NCBI RefSeq assembly: GCF_020736705.1
Contig: NZ_CP085990.1
Location: 2,046,001 to 2,110,000 of the forward strand
Origin: Psychrobacter sanguinis
Lineage (GTDB): Bacteria; Pseudomonadota; Gammaproteobacteria; Pseudomonadales; Moraxellaceae
Length of the DNA stretch: 64,000 nucleotides
Direction of reading: 5' to 3'
Positions within the stretch are counted from its first letter, which is position 1, and the number at the start of each line of letters is the position of its first letter. A program made the position numbers and the translations under genes. Of the stretch, positions 40,984-50,271 are shown piece after piece. The notes below the pieces were generated by a model. It saw only the letters and a list, made by a program, of their open reading frames with translations. It was not told the DNA's origin and did not search any database.

Positions 40984-41403
40984 TTAGCTTCTATAACGGA
41001 TTACGGGTTGGCCAAACTGTATCACATCGCCATTTTCTACCAAAATAGCATCGATAATACCACTTTGAGTTGCCTCAAGTGGGTTCATGATTTTCATGGC
41101 TTCGATAATACCAAGCGTATCGCCCGCCTGAACTTTCTGACCAGGTGTCACAAATGGGGGATCATTTGGACTAGGCGCCGCATAAAAAACACCCACCATA
41201 GGTGATGTTTCCAAACTACCTAAATGTACGGCCTCAGAACTTGGCTCGTTAATATAAGTAGGGCTAGCAGCCATCATAGAGGGCATAGGGGTATGGTAAT
41301 GTCGAGTTAAACTGACACTATCTTCCCCCGTTTTGACCTCTAAATTGACCAGGTCTTTTTCTTCCATTAGCTCAATGAGCGTACGAATTTTTTCAATGTC
41401 CAT
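40984..41403 (-). CDS. accB: biotin carboxyl carrier protein
   Basis: This 139-residue subunit of acetyl-CoA carboxylase carries biotin on Lys104 in EAMKIMNPLEA. The N-terminal helix (MDIEKIRTLIELMEEKDL) and the Pro/Ser-rich linker (residues 38-66) precede the biotinyl domain with its thumb (APSPNDPPFVTPGQKV). It heads the accB-accC operon. The upstream 160 bp to the MATE gene holds the promoter. Confidence 0.96.
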   Translation of the reverse strand: MDIEKIRTLIELMEEKDLVNLEVKTGEDSVSLTRHYHTPMPSMMAASPTYINEPSSEAVHLGSLETSPMVGVFYAAPSPNDPPFVTPGQKVQAGDTLGIIEAMKIMNPLEATQSGIIDAILVENGDVIQFGQPVIRYRS

Positions 41404-41565
41404 ACGGTTGCCTACAGATGTTCTTATAATATTGCGTATATTGTAACAAATTTTGTCGCGTCTGATGAGTCACAAATGATGTATTTAAGTTTCTATATTG
41501 GATTTAGCACTAATATATCTTAACAAGATGCTAAATTTTGTATAACACGGTTCAGTTCAGTCTAA

Positions 41566-42942
41566 TTATCTGGGCTTTATGTCCAATACTTGGCGTTGGC
41601 GATGTATGAGACGTACGGTCAATAATACTGAAGAAAGCGTTAATCCGGTAACCAAAGCAATCCAAAAGCCTTTTGCTCCGGTATCGGTAAAACGGACCAA
41701 ATAAGTGCCTAAAGGTAGCGCAACTAGCCAATAGCAGAATAAGGTAATCCACATGGGTACTTGCGTGTCCTGCATACCTCTCAATATGCCAGCAATATTT
41801 ACCTGCCAGCCATCTACCAGTTGATAGGCAATTGCAAACAACAGTAAAAACATAGCTTGAGCTTTAACTGCAGGGTTGTCAGTAAAGGCATTTGCTAAGT
41901 TTTCTCTAAACATCCAGATACCTAACATACTACATAAAGCAATACAGACGGTCCAAATAAGCCCTGTACGCTGTACCTGTTGTAATGCTAACCAGTTCTT
42001 TTCACCGTAGCGGTTAGATACCATAATAGTCAGTGCCATTGCGACTGACATAGGAATCATAAATAGCTGAGAGGTGACGGCCATGGCTACCTGATGCGAA
42101 GCAACGGCAATGGCACCCAAGGGGCTAATAACAATCGATGCCAAACTAAATAAACTGGCCTCAAAAAAAATCGACACGCCAATGGGTACGCCTAAGCGAA
42201 ATAATTTGCCAATTTGCTTACGGTCTGGTTTGGCAAAGTTATAAAAGAAACGGGTTTCATCAAACTTCTGGTGTTTAGATTTAACCAGATAAATTGACAA
42301 TAAAATTACGTTTATCCACAACACACAAGCGGTTGCCAAGCCGCAGCCTGCGCCGCCCAATTCCGGTAAGCCAAATAACCCATGAATAAAGATATAGTTA
42401 ATGGGGATATTCACAAATAAACCAATCAGGCTAATTACGGTTACTGGCTCTGGTCGTCCAAGCGCCTCGCAATAACTACGCAATACTGCATAACAGGCAA
42501 TGGCAGGGAAGCCCCAAGCGACAAATCTTAGATACTGCGCTGCTTTAGGCTGAATATCCGCAGGTACACCCATAACACCTAAAAGGTTGGGCGTTAAAGA
42601 CACCACTAGTAAGCCAATGATACCAATCAGTATAGCCGCCCACAAAGATTGCTGGGTAATATGAGGCACATGATGGGGCGTTTTTTGACCTATTTGTTCC
42701 CCAATTAATGGCGTAGTTGCAATCAGCGTACCGGTTGCCAATAAAAATAGTGGTAGCCAAATCCCAGAGCCAATAGACACCGCCGCTAAGTCTAGTGCAG
42801 AGACCCCACCCGCCATAATAGCATCGACCACACCTAAAGCTGCTTGGCAGAACTGAGTGATTAAGATAGGTAGGACTAGAGTGCCCAAGCGCAAACTGTG
42901 CTGTTTAAATTCAGAAAAGGATAAATTAGGCAACATAAGCAA
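41566..42942 (-). CDS. norM: MATE family multidrug/Na+ antiporter (NorM-like)
   Basis: This 458-residue inner-membrane protein has about 12 transmembrane helices in two related halves, the MatE arrangement. Recognisable segments are LVLPILITQFCQAALGVVDAIMAGGVSALDLAAVSIGSGIWLP in half 1 and FRLGVPIGVSIFFEASLFSLASIVISPLGAIAVASHQVAM in half 2. NorM-type members export cationic drugs by Na+ or H+ exchange. The substrate here is unknown, and norM is used loosely. It is monocistronic, with a 580-bp region upstream. Confidence 0.88.
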   Translation of the reverse strand: MLMLPNLSFSEFKQHSLRLGTLVLPILITQFCQAALGVVDAIMAGGVSALDLAAVSIGSGIWLPLFLLATGTLIATTPLIGEQIGQKTPHHVPHITQQSLWAAILIGIIGLLVVSLTPNLLGVMGVPADIQPKAAQYLRFVAWGFPAIACYAVLRSYCEALGRPEPVTVISLIGLFVNIPINYIFIHGLFGLPELGGAGCGLATACVLWINVILLSIYLVKSKHQKFDETRFFYNFAKPDRKQIGKLFRLGVPIGVSIFFEASLFSLASIVISPLGAIAVASHQVAMAVTSQLFMIPMSVAMALTIMVSNRYGEKNWLALQQVQRTGLIWTVCIALCSMLGIWMFRENLANAFTDNPAVKAQAMFLLLFAIAYQLVDGWQVNIAGILRGMQDTQVPMWITLFCYWLVALPLGTYLVRFTDTGAKGFWIALVTGLTLSSVLLTVRLIHRQRQVLDIKPR

Positions 42943-43524
42943 ACTTCTGAAATTAGGATTTAAATGAGAGCCATATGACTTTTAAAAACTGTTATTAAAG
43001 AACGGTCTTAAAAAATAAGGTTAAAGAGCTGTCTTACTGTCTGTCTTAAAAAAGCTTAAAAAGCTTTTTATTTTGTCAGTCCTATTTTTAACGTACTGTT
43101 TTTTCCCGTCATAAAAACTTGTTTCCATATTATTTACGCTTCGCGTCGTATAAATTTCTTCGCATAATATAAATAAATAACCTGCCAGAGGGCAGGTTAG
43201 GGTCGGTGTCATGCTGTCAGTGCATTATTCACACGTTATAGAGTTTTTGTTATAAATACCGGGCTATATGGAATCTTAATAATAGGACTAGGCACTATTA
43301 TCAATATACCCATTCAAATGCTCTACTATCTCTTTATTGAGCACGTATAATAAGCAGATTGATAAATTGTACTGCTTCTATCTTAAAAGCTTATTTGAGC
43401 CAGTTTTTTAAACCAATGTGGTCAATTTTATATTAATACCTTCAAAATGACAGTCAAAGTGCTTTAATTAAAATAAAAGCGTGACTATAACACTATCTGC
43501 CAACGAGTATAAGACCTTATCTTT
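42943..43524. other. intergenic region between the MATE gene and hemW, 582 bp
   Basis: No convincing gene was found. It contains two inverted repeats: AAAAAGCTT...AAGCTTTTT near 43050-43070, and AACCTGCC-AGAG-GGCAGGTT at 43179-43198. The second is followed by T-rich sequence on the minus strand and could be a weak minus-strand terminator. The two promoters for the divergent genes must be here. Confidence 0.5.
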
Positions 43525-44748
43525 ATGTCATTATTAATAAATGTTTCGCAAATCCCATTAGCACTCTATATCCATATCCCTTGGTGTGTTAAAAAATGCC
43601 CCTATTGTGACTTTAACTCACACACACTACCAAATAATGACAGTCAAAGCCTTACTCAAACCGGTACTACAATAGCAGATGATCACTTTACCGTTTATGT
43701 TGATGCGTTGATCAAAGACATAGACTCACAGTTGTCCTTGATACAAGGGCGCGAAATTACGTCAATATTTATCGGCGGTGGTACCCCATCGTTATTACCG
43801 ATTGAGCAGTATCAGCGTTTATTTAGTCACCTTAAGTCGGTATTGCCATTGGCTAAGGATTTAGAAGTTACCATGGAAGCCAATCCTGGTACTTTAGAGC
43901 ATGCGCCTTTTGAAGAGTACTTAAAGGTAGGTATTAATCGATTATCGATGGGTGTTCAGAGTTTCTCTGATAGCAAGCTTAAAGCATTAGGACGTATTCA
44001 TAACGCCAATCAAGCACAGCTCGCAACCCAAGCGGCCAAAAAAGCAGGATTTAAACGGGTCAATATTGATCTGATGCATGGCTTACCAAATCAAAACCTG
44101 GCCGAAGCTTTAACTGATATTGAGCAAGCACATCATGCTGGGGCGACCCATATTTCTTGGTATCAACTGACCATCGAGCCGAATACTGTGTTTTACAGAA
44201 ATACCCCAGTGCTACCTGATGACAATGATTTAGCGGATATAGAAGAGCAAGGCAGTGCGTTATTAACCCAGCTTGGCTATCAAAATTATGAAGTCTCAGC
44301 TTGGGTTGGTGCCCAGGATATACCCTGCCGTCATAATGTGAACTATTGGCAGTTTGGCGACTACTTAGCCATTGGTGCTGGCGCGCATGGCAAAATAACG
44401 TTAGCCGATGACAGCAGCTACCCAGGATTTAACAGCGGTATTTACCGTTTTAGTAAGACCCGTTTGCCTAAAGATTATATGAGTTATCAAGGCTTTCCGA
44501 AGATGGTAGGCTTTTCTGCGATTGCTACTGAGGACCTTAGTGGCGAGTTTATGATGAATGCGTTACGCTTATCCTCTGGGGTACCTTTGTCTTTATATTC
44601 AGTAAGGACGGGATTGGCTACTGAGCAGATTATGCCGATTATTAAACGTTTACAACAGCAGGGGCTATTGGTAGACAATGAAGAATTTATCCAGCCCACC
44701 GTATTGGGACAGCGTTATCTTAACCAAGTTGTGCAAGCTTTTTTATAA
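43525..44748 (+). CDS. hemW: radical SAM haem chaperone HemW
   Basis: This 407-residue protein was long annotated as oxygen-independent coproporphyrinogen oxidase but is now known as a haem-binding/inserting chaperone. The radical-SAM cluster motif CVKKCPYC has Cys21, Cys25 and Cys28. It lacks the fourth Cys seen just after in true HemN, instead reading CPYCDFNSH, which favours HemW. IFIGGGTPSLL, EANPGTLE, RLSMGVQSF and VNIDLMHGLPNQ follow, with the HemN C-terminal domain at the end. Residues 34-52 are a polar insertion. Cytoplasmic, monocistronic. Confidence 0.9.
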   Translation: MSLLINVSQIPLALYIHIPWCVKKCPYCDFNSHTLPNNDSQSLTQTGTTIADDHFTVYVDALIKDIDSQLSLIQGREITSIFIGGGTPSLLPIEQYQRLFSHLKSVLPLAKDLEVTMEANPGTLEHAPFEEYLKVGINRLSMGVQSFSDSKLKALGRIHNANQAQLATQAAKKAGFKRVNIDLMHGLPNQNLAEALTDIEQAHHAGATHISWYQLTIEPNTVFYRNTPVLPDDNDLADIEEQGSALLTQLGYQNYEVSAWVGAQDIPCRHNVNYWQFGDYLAIGAGAHGKITLADDSSYPGFNSGIYRFSKTRLPKDYMSYQGFPKMVGFSAIATEDLSGEFMMNALRLSSGVPLSLYSVRTGLATEQIMPIIKRLQQQGLLVDNEEFIQPTVLGQRYLNQVVQAFL

Positions 44749-44873
44749 TAACGTGGCCTTAAGCATAAGCACTATATTTTTATCTTGCTGACTGGCTTTT
44801 ATCTTCATATCTTATTTTTATACTCATGTTCTATTTCTAATTATCATATTTGTATCATCGGAGAGACCCTATC

Positions 44874-46463
44874 ATGGCAGGTTATATTTTAGCATTGGAT
44901 CAAGGCACCACTTCAAGCCGTGCCATCATTTATGATGAGAGAGCTCGGGCGATACAGATATCTCAAAAGCCGACGACCTTATCGACTCCGAAGGCCGGCT
45001 ATGTTGAGCAAGATGCCATGCAAATTTGGCATACTCAAATTAGCTGTGCTCATGATGCCATTAACCAGGCAGGCTTGTTAGCGACGGACATAACTAGCCT
45101 AGCCATTACCAATCAACGTGAAACCATTGTGGTATGGGACAAACGAACCGGAAGACCATTAGCACCTGCCATTATCTGGCAGGACAGACGTTCTGATGAC
45201 TGGTGCCAAAAGCTACGTCAGCAAAAAGTAAAAGGGTCAGACATGAGCATGGAACATCATGTACAGGCCATTACTGGACTGCGCCTAGATCCTTATTTTA
45301 GTGCCAGCAAAATTGTATGGTTGATGGAAAATCATCCTAACCTTAAAGACAGAGCTCAGCGTGGCGAAGTGGCAGTGGGCACGGTCGACAGTTGGTTGAT
45401 GTTTAAGTTAACCGGCGGGGAGCATGTAATAGATGTCACCAATGCATCACGTACCTTGATGTATGACATTAATAAGTTGGAGTGGTCAGATGATCTCTTA
45501 AATAAGTTTGATCTCTGCAAGCAAATGTTGCCTAAAGTATTGCCCTCTGATGGGGATTTTGGGAAGACCAAAAAAGGACTGTTTGCCAAACAAATTCACA
45601 TACAAGCTGTACTTGGGGATCAGCAAGCGGCATTATTTGGTCAAGGCTGTGTCTCTACCGGTATGGCAAAGAATACGTATGGCACAGGCTGCTTTATGCT
45701 AATGAATATCGGTAGTGAGGTACAACTTAGCCAACATCAATTACTTAGCACAGTGGGTTGGCAGCGCCGCAGTCCCAATGCTCAGTTAATTGCGGGAGTA
45801 AGTGAGCACACTTCATTATCAAAGTTGGTGAAGTCAGGTCAACGCATGCTAACGCCTGCTAAGCGTGAAGTAACCTATGCACTTGAAGGTAGTGTGTTTA
45901 TGGCGGGCGCTATTGTGCAATGGTTACGTGACAATATGGGGCTGTTTAATAAGTCACAAGATATCGAAGACCTCGCCAAAGAAGTGGATAGTAGTGAGCA
46001 GGTGGTATTGGTTCCCGCCTTTACCGGATTAGGTGCCCCTTACTGGCGTTCAGACATTACGGCCAGTCTTTCAGGCATGACTCGAGGCAGCACTAAGGCC
46101 CATATTGCCCGTGCTGCTTTAGAATCTATCGCCTTTCAAACTTATGATGTGCTCACTGCCATGCAAAAGGACAGTCCAAGTCCCTTGACTGAACTTAGAG
46201 TGGATGGGGGTGCTGCCAACAATGATTTATTGATGCAGTTTCAAGCCGATATGCTAGGTGTTCCTGTTTTAAGACCCAAAGATACCGAAGTTACTGCTAA
46301 AGGTGCTGCACTATTGGCTGGTATTACCTCAGGTTTGTATGATGAATCTGCCATTGATGACAGTTGGGATTTAGACAAGTGTTTTGAGCCTACTATGAGC
46401 GCAGATGAACGTGAACAGCATTTGCATAAATGGCATCAAGCCATTGGTAAGACCTTGCAGTAA
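44874..46463 (+). CDS. glpK: glycerol kinase
   Basis: This enzyme phosphorylates glycerol to sn-glycerol 3-phosphate. The start at 44874 (MAGYILALDQGTTSSRAI) has GGAGAG before it. The frame is open from 44850. The 529 residues are about 25 longer than usual, with a small insertion near residue 115-125 (QQKVKGSDMSMEHHVQ). FGGY-family blocks are AITNQRETIVVWD, IIWQDRRSDDWC, LGDQQAALFGQGC, KNTYGTGCFMLMN, GLGAPYW and LRVDGGAANNDLLMQFQADMLGVPV. No glpF, glpD or glpR is adjacent, so it is separated from any glycerol operon. Confidence 0.94.
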   Translation: MAGYILALDQGTTSSRAIIYDERARAIQISQKPTTLSTPKAGYVEQDAMQIWHTQISCAHDAINQAGLLATDITSLAITNQRETIVVWDKRTGRPLAPAIIWQDRRSDDWCQKLRQQKVKGSDMSMEHHVQAITGLRLDPYFSASKIVWLMENHPNLKDRAQRGEVAVGTVDSWLMFKLTGGEHVIDVTNASRTLMYDINKLEWSDDLLNKFDLCKQMLPKVLPSDGDFGKTKKGLFAKQIHIQAVLGDQQAALFGQGCVSTGMAKNTYGTGCFMLMNIGSEVQLSQHQLLSTVGWQRRSPNAQLIAGVSEHTSLSKLVKSGQRMLTPAKREVTYALEGSVFMAGAIVQWLRDNMGLFNKSQDIEDLAKEVDSSEQVVLVPAFTGLGAPYWRSDITASLSGMTRGSTKAHIARAALESIAFQTYDVLTAMQKDSPSPLTELRVDGGAANNDLLMQFQADMLGVPVLRPKDTEVTAKGAALLAGITSGLYDESAIDDSWDLDKCFEPTMSADEREQHLHKWHQAIGKTLQ

Positions 46464-46648
46464 GAGCAGTAAGCTTATGATTTTAATGTGATAAATAAAG
46501 CAAAAAAACCAATAACCAACAATTAGTAATCAACTGCTAATAGTGAATTCGCCCTTATAATGCCAAAATAATAAGATCAGATTGGGTATTTATCATATAA
46601 ATCCGATAATTAAAAAATCGATAATTAAAAAAATAAAGGACCGTTGAC

Positions 46649-47677
46649 ATGGAACAAAGTAATCCTGCTTCTAAGATGGATAAAATTTTTTATATAGCCA
46701 CCAGTAATTTGCTAAATTTTGCCCTGCCTAACCGTAGTTATTATGCAAATATGCAGCCTTATACTGACCATCAGTATCAAAAAAAACTGACCGGCTTATA
46801 TGATTTATTAAAAAATGCCAAAGCAGATATTTATGCTTTTCAGGAAGTGTGGGATGAAAAAGCATTGCAAGATTTAGCGGTGAAACTAGGCTTTGAGCCT
46901 TCACAAGTATTGGCACCTGTGGCCAGCAATGATCCATCTAGTGCTTTAACCGCAGGTCGAGGAGCGCAAGACACGCCAGCGCTAGGTATTATTTCAAAGC
47001 ATAAAGTTTTGGAGTGGCAGCTACTGACTGACTTTCCAGATTTGGCAGTAATAGATGTCCCAGACGTGGGCCTTTACAAACGCTTTAATCGTCCGCCATT
47101 GGTAGCCACTATAGAAGTATACGGACAGCCTATCACCGTTATTACTGCACATTTGAAAAGTAAGCGCCCTCACTATCTCCGTGATGAGCAGGGCAACCGC
47201 TTAGAGGACTACGATGATCCATTATTGAGGGTACGTGCTAAGCTGAGAAGTCTGTGCATGCGGGCAGCAGAAGCGGCTGCATTGCGTTTATTTATGATAG
47301 ATATACTGCATAATACCCGTCATCCATTAATTTTGTTGGGCGATATGAATGACGTTACTGACAGTGTAACTACCCAACTATTGGCTGAAACCAGTGAGGT
47401 TATTTATGACAAAGCCATGAGAGATGTGGCCTTGTTTGATGCGGCTCGAGTGCAGACCAGTTATGGATGGATGAAGGATGTCGCTTATACGCATTTGTAT
47501 CAAGGCATGCCTGAGGTAATCGACCAATTGTTTGTATCAGAAGAGTTTTTGGTAGATGGTAAATTTTCACTGGGAGAGGTTGAGCGCGTCGATTATTTTA
47601 ATGACCATCTCAAGCATGACTATGAAGATAGATACTCGGATCATGGTATTGTGCGAGCTAAAATTAAATTAAAATAA
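46649..47677 (+). CDS. endonuclease/exonuclease/phosphatase (EEP) family hydrolase
   Basis: This 342-residue metal-dependent EEP-fold protein has FQEVWDEKALQ (metal-binding Glu), ITAHLKSKRPH, ILLGDMNDVTDS (Asp/Asn pair) and the C-terminal YSDHGIVRAKI (catalytic His). There is no signal peptide; the N-terminus reads IFYIATSNLLNFALPN. The family includes DNases, RNases, sphingomyelinases and lipid phosphatases, and the substrate cannot be told from the sequence. It is monocistronic, after a run of AT-rich sequence. AAAGGA is 9 bases before the ATG. Confidence 0.85.
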   Translation: MEQSNPASKMDKIFYIATSNLLNFALPNRSYYANMQPYTDHQYQKKLTGLYDLLKNAKADIYAFQEVWDEKALQDLAVKLGFEPSQVLAPVASNDPSSALTAGRGAQDTPALGIISKHKVLEWQLLTDFPDLAVIDVPDVGLYKRFNRPPLVATIEVYGQPITVITAHLKSKRPHYLRDEQGNRLEDYDDPLLRVRAKLRSLCMRAAEAAALRLFMIDILHNTRHPLILLGDMNDVTDSVTTQLLAETSEVIYDKAMRDVALFDAARVQTSYGWMKDVAYTHLYQGMPEVIDQLFVSEEFLVDGKFSLGEVERVDYFNDHLKHDYEDRYSDHGIVRAKIKLK

Positions 47678-48055
47678 TTCTTTATAAAATAATAATTTAT
47701 ATAGCCATTCTCTAAAAAATAACTTCCTTTGAAATTATTGCTAATAACGTTATATAGGATTTAATTTGCATTATTTAAAATAGAGGGGTTAAAGATTTCA
47801 TATAGGTTTATATATTACTAGACACAATAGTATCTAATTTTGTTTCTTTATGTTAAGTTAAATATTCCTTTAATGTTAGGCCAAGGATTTAACTCAACAT
47901 CAATAAATGTAAAGTTCTTTTTGTGGTACCTAGTTATACTAAAGCGCCTCTTTTTAGCGTCAACTAAATAACCACAAATAGAAAATGGTGTTAGAATAAA
48001 CTATAGAACAATAGAGTTTAGGCCTTCCTAGCTACTACTAATCGAGAGGCTGTTT
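47678..48055. other. intergenic region upstream of the TetR gene, 378 bp
   Basis: Very AT-rich with no gene recognised. It carries the regulator's promoter. No clear palindromic operator was seen. Confidence 0.45.
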
Positions 48056-48742
48056 ATGATAGAAGGTTGCAATCACCTAATAAATGATGTCTTAGTTGAC
48101 TCTGAATTAGCAAAAAACATTGTGCCTAATAAGTTTAAACATACCAGCAAGCAGGGTAGAGTACGTCGTCAGAAACTGCTAATGGCGGCTAGAAGACTTA
48201 GTGAAAAACATAATATTGAAGATATTAGCCTAGCAGATGTGTGTGAAGAGGCGGGTATTCCCAGAGCTTCAGCGTATCATTTTTTCCCAAATGTAGAGTC
48301 TATTTTCTTAGCATTGCGTTTCTTGAATTATATGGACACGGTTCAAATATTGGAGAAAATTGAAGTGTCTAGTTTTGAGCGTTGGCAAGATTATGTGGCT
48401 GACATATTAAGAAAATCGGTCAAACTTTTTAATACAGATATTACTAAAAACAAGTTAATGTATGGCTCAAATACGCCAGACTTTGATGGCAGTGATTACG
48501 AAGATCGAGTAGACACTAATATGGTGAGTATGATTGTTGGTAAATTATCTGCTCACTATAATATGGTAAGTTTTAACGATATTGAAGAAAAGTTTCTCAT
48601 TGTCTATACCATGACACATAGTATATTTGCTTTGTCATTTAAGCAGCATAATGAGATTACTGAAGACATGGGTGAAGAGGCGATAACGGCAGCGATTGCT
48701 TATTTACGCTGTTATTTACCTGAGTATCTACCTCTTAAGTAA
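48056..48742 (+). CDS. TetR/AcrR family transcriptional regulator
   Basis: This 228-residue protein has the TetR helix-turn-helix at about residues 35-80: RQKLLMAARRLSEKHNIEDISLADVCEEAGIPRASAYHFFPNVESIF is close to the family consensus. The C-terminal ligand domain is specific and unrecognised. The first 30 residues are an extension ahead of the DNA-binding domain. No target gene is adjacent on the same strand. The TonB receptor beyond the IS4 element is convergent, so the regulon cannot be inferred. Confidence 0.88.
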   Translation: MIEGCNHLINDVLVDSELAKNIVPNKFKHTSKQGRVRRQKLLMAARRLSEKHNIEDISLADVCEEAGIPRASAYHFFPNVESIFLALRFLNYMDTVQILEKIEVSSFERWQDYVADILRKSVKLFNTDITKNKLMYGSNTPDFDGSDYEDRVDTNMVSMIVGKLSAHYNMVSFNDIEEKFLIVYTMTHSIFALSFKQHNEITEDMGEEAITAAIAYLRCYLPEYLPLK

Positions 48743-48761
48743 TGATTTTAGCTGATCAAGG

Positions 48762-48787
48762 AAGACTTACTCCGTTAGGTCTTTTTT
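48762..48787 (+). terminator. terminator of the TetR gene
   Basis: An 8-bp stem AAGACTTA / TTAGGTCTT (one G-T pair) is followed by TTTTT, about 20 bp after the stop. Confidence 0.7.
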
Positions 48788-48830
48788 ATTGTTAAAATTT
48801 AAGCCAAACCATAAAAACCACCCAAAAGGG

Positions 48831-50223
48831 TAATGCCAGTCAGTTAAGGCTGACTGGTATTTTTTTTGGGATATTTTTGTGGCTTACCCTTAACCACCCT
48901 CGGGCAAGATCGCTTTCTGCGTTCAGGAATAACAAACAATTTTCCTTCCTCTAAAAGTGCATCTAACAACTTAGGGAAGAGTCCTGCAGCCTGTAAAGGC
49001 GCAAACCGTAACAGATCAACAATCGTAATAGACGCCATATGGAAGCTAATTCGTAGAGGGCTAACCTTAGCTCTAAGGACCATATAGCGCATCAAACGTC
49101 TTATCAGATTATAAGCAATCATAAGCCCCCAGAACTCTTGTAACACAAGCTGTGGCAGCTTACTTCTTAACAACAGCCCCTGCTGTAAATCAGAGTTAAT
49201 CTCTCGATACGCCATCTCGATCTCCCAGCGCTGCAAGTAAAGCTGTGCCACTTTATCCTTAGTAAAGCGTTTATCATCTATTAAAGAGGTGATGTATCGT
49301 CTTGTCTTACCCTCATAACGACACTCAATTAATCGAGCTTGCCAAGTATCGGGTAGGTTTGGATTTTTCTTTTGTGCCTGAGGAGAGACGGGCATTTGTA
49401 TTAAGTAGTCCCCTTCACTAAAGGTTTCAATCACAGTGTAACGCAGATTATCTTTAGCCCGCATGAGCCAGTGACTGTTTGGATGGGCTTGTTGCCAACT
49501 GATAAGTAGGTCTGCTGAGAAATAGGCTCTATCAAAGAGCGTAATGCTGTTGTCTTGAACATTTAGCTGACGGGCTAAGGTGATCTCTCCTTGACCCATA
49601 TCTGCAAGGGTTGTGTCAATGATCTCATGCGTGTCAGTATTGATCAGACATACCGAACGCATTTGGGGATAGGGCGCCTCTTTAGTTCTGCCTTTGCTTG
49701 AGCTAAAGTGCTGAAGGTTCTCATCAGTGGATGGGAGTGAGTATACGACGCCATCTACAGCTTGGACGCTAAGTCCCATGAAGTCTTGCTGCTGGGCTCG
49801 TGATTCTGTTTGGTAGTGAGCACTTAGTTGATGAAATAGCTGCTTTAGAGGCTCATGCCCGAGGCGTTGTCTTGCTTGTACCACAGCGCTGGGTACGCAG
49901 GCCTGTGAGTCTATATTAAGCCGCATTTGCTCTGTGATATACCAAATTGAACGGTTACGATATAAAGCTGTGCCGATGACTATCCAAACAACGTGTTCGG
50001 CAGGTAGCTTACGTCTTCTAATGCTCGCTTTGCCCGTATATTCTAAAGCCTGCTGTATCCACTCAGGGTCTATTAATTCACTAAATTGTTCTAGGGTGTC
50101 TGGAATCCTTTTATGCGTCTCATTAATAGCGTCTTGTAGTCTCATAGTAAAATAGCCCATCTACTTATTAGATAGGCTATTTTATTACTTTTATTGAGTT
50201 TTTGCCTTAACTGACTGGCATTA
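48831..50223 (-). mobile_element. IS4-family insertion sequence inside a terminator hairpin
   Basis: Perfect 20-bp terminal inverted repeats TAATGCCAGTCAGTTAAGGC are at 48831-48850 and, complemented, at 50204-50223. The 11-bp duplication ACCCAAAAGGG is at 48820-48830 and 50224-50234, in the size range of IS4-family elements. It is 1,393 bp with one transposase gene. Removing it restores AAAACCACCC-AAAA-GGGTGGTTTT, a textbook bidirectional terminator between the TetR and TonB-receptor genes. Confidence 0.96.
48844..50160 (-). CDS. IS4-family transposase
   Basis: This DDE transposase has 438 residues from 50160. A start at Met6 (50145, MRLQDAINETH) is also possible. The N-terminal IS4 domain (ELIDPEWIQQALEYTGKASIRRRKLPAEHVVWIVIG) precedes the catalytic Asp in VQAVDGVVYSLPST. 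The second Asp is in ITLFDRAYFSAD. The Y-(2)-R-(3)-E signature YLQRWEIEMAYREIN is clear. The basic tail (RRKRSCPRVVKGKPQKYPKK) is typical. The start codon at 50160 is buried in a 14-bp RNA hairpin. Frame intact. Confidence 0.94.
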   Translation of the reverse strand: MGYFTMRLQDAINETHKRIPDTLEQFSELIDPEWIQQALEYTGKASIRRRKLPAEHVVWIVIGTALYRNRSIWYITEQMRLNIDSQACVPSAVVQARQRLGHEPLKQLFHQLSAHYQTESRAQQQDFMGLSVQAVDGVVYSLPSTDENLQHFSSSKGRTKEAPYPQMRSVCLINTDTHEIIDTTLADMGQGEITLARQLNVQDNSITLFDRAYFSADLLISWQQAHPNSHWLMRAKDNLRYTVIETFSEGDYLIQMPVSPQAQKKNPNLPDTWQARLIECRYEGKTRRYITSLIDDKRFTKDKVAQLYLQRWEIEMAYREINSDLQQGLLLRSKLPQLVLQEFWGLMIAYNLIRRLMRYMVLRAKVSPLRISFHMASITIVDLLRFAPLQAAGLFPKLLDALLEEGKLFVIPERRKRSCPRVVKGKPQKYPKKNTSQP

Positions 50224-50271
50224 ACCCAAAAGGGTGGTTTTTTAATAAGACAATGAATTGCTACTATCAGT

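Noticed and set aside
43021..43212. 63-codon minus-strand open frame
   Set aside because: No ribosome-binding site, mixed composition, overlaps the inverted repeat at 43179-43198, and no recognisable family; treated as non-coding.
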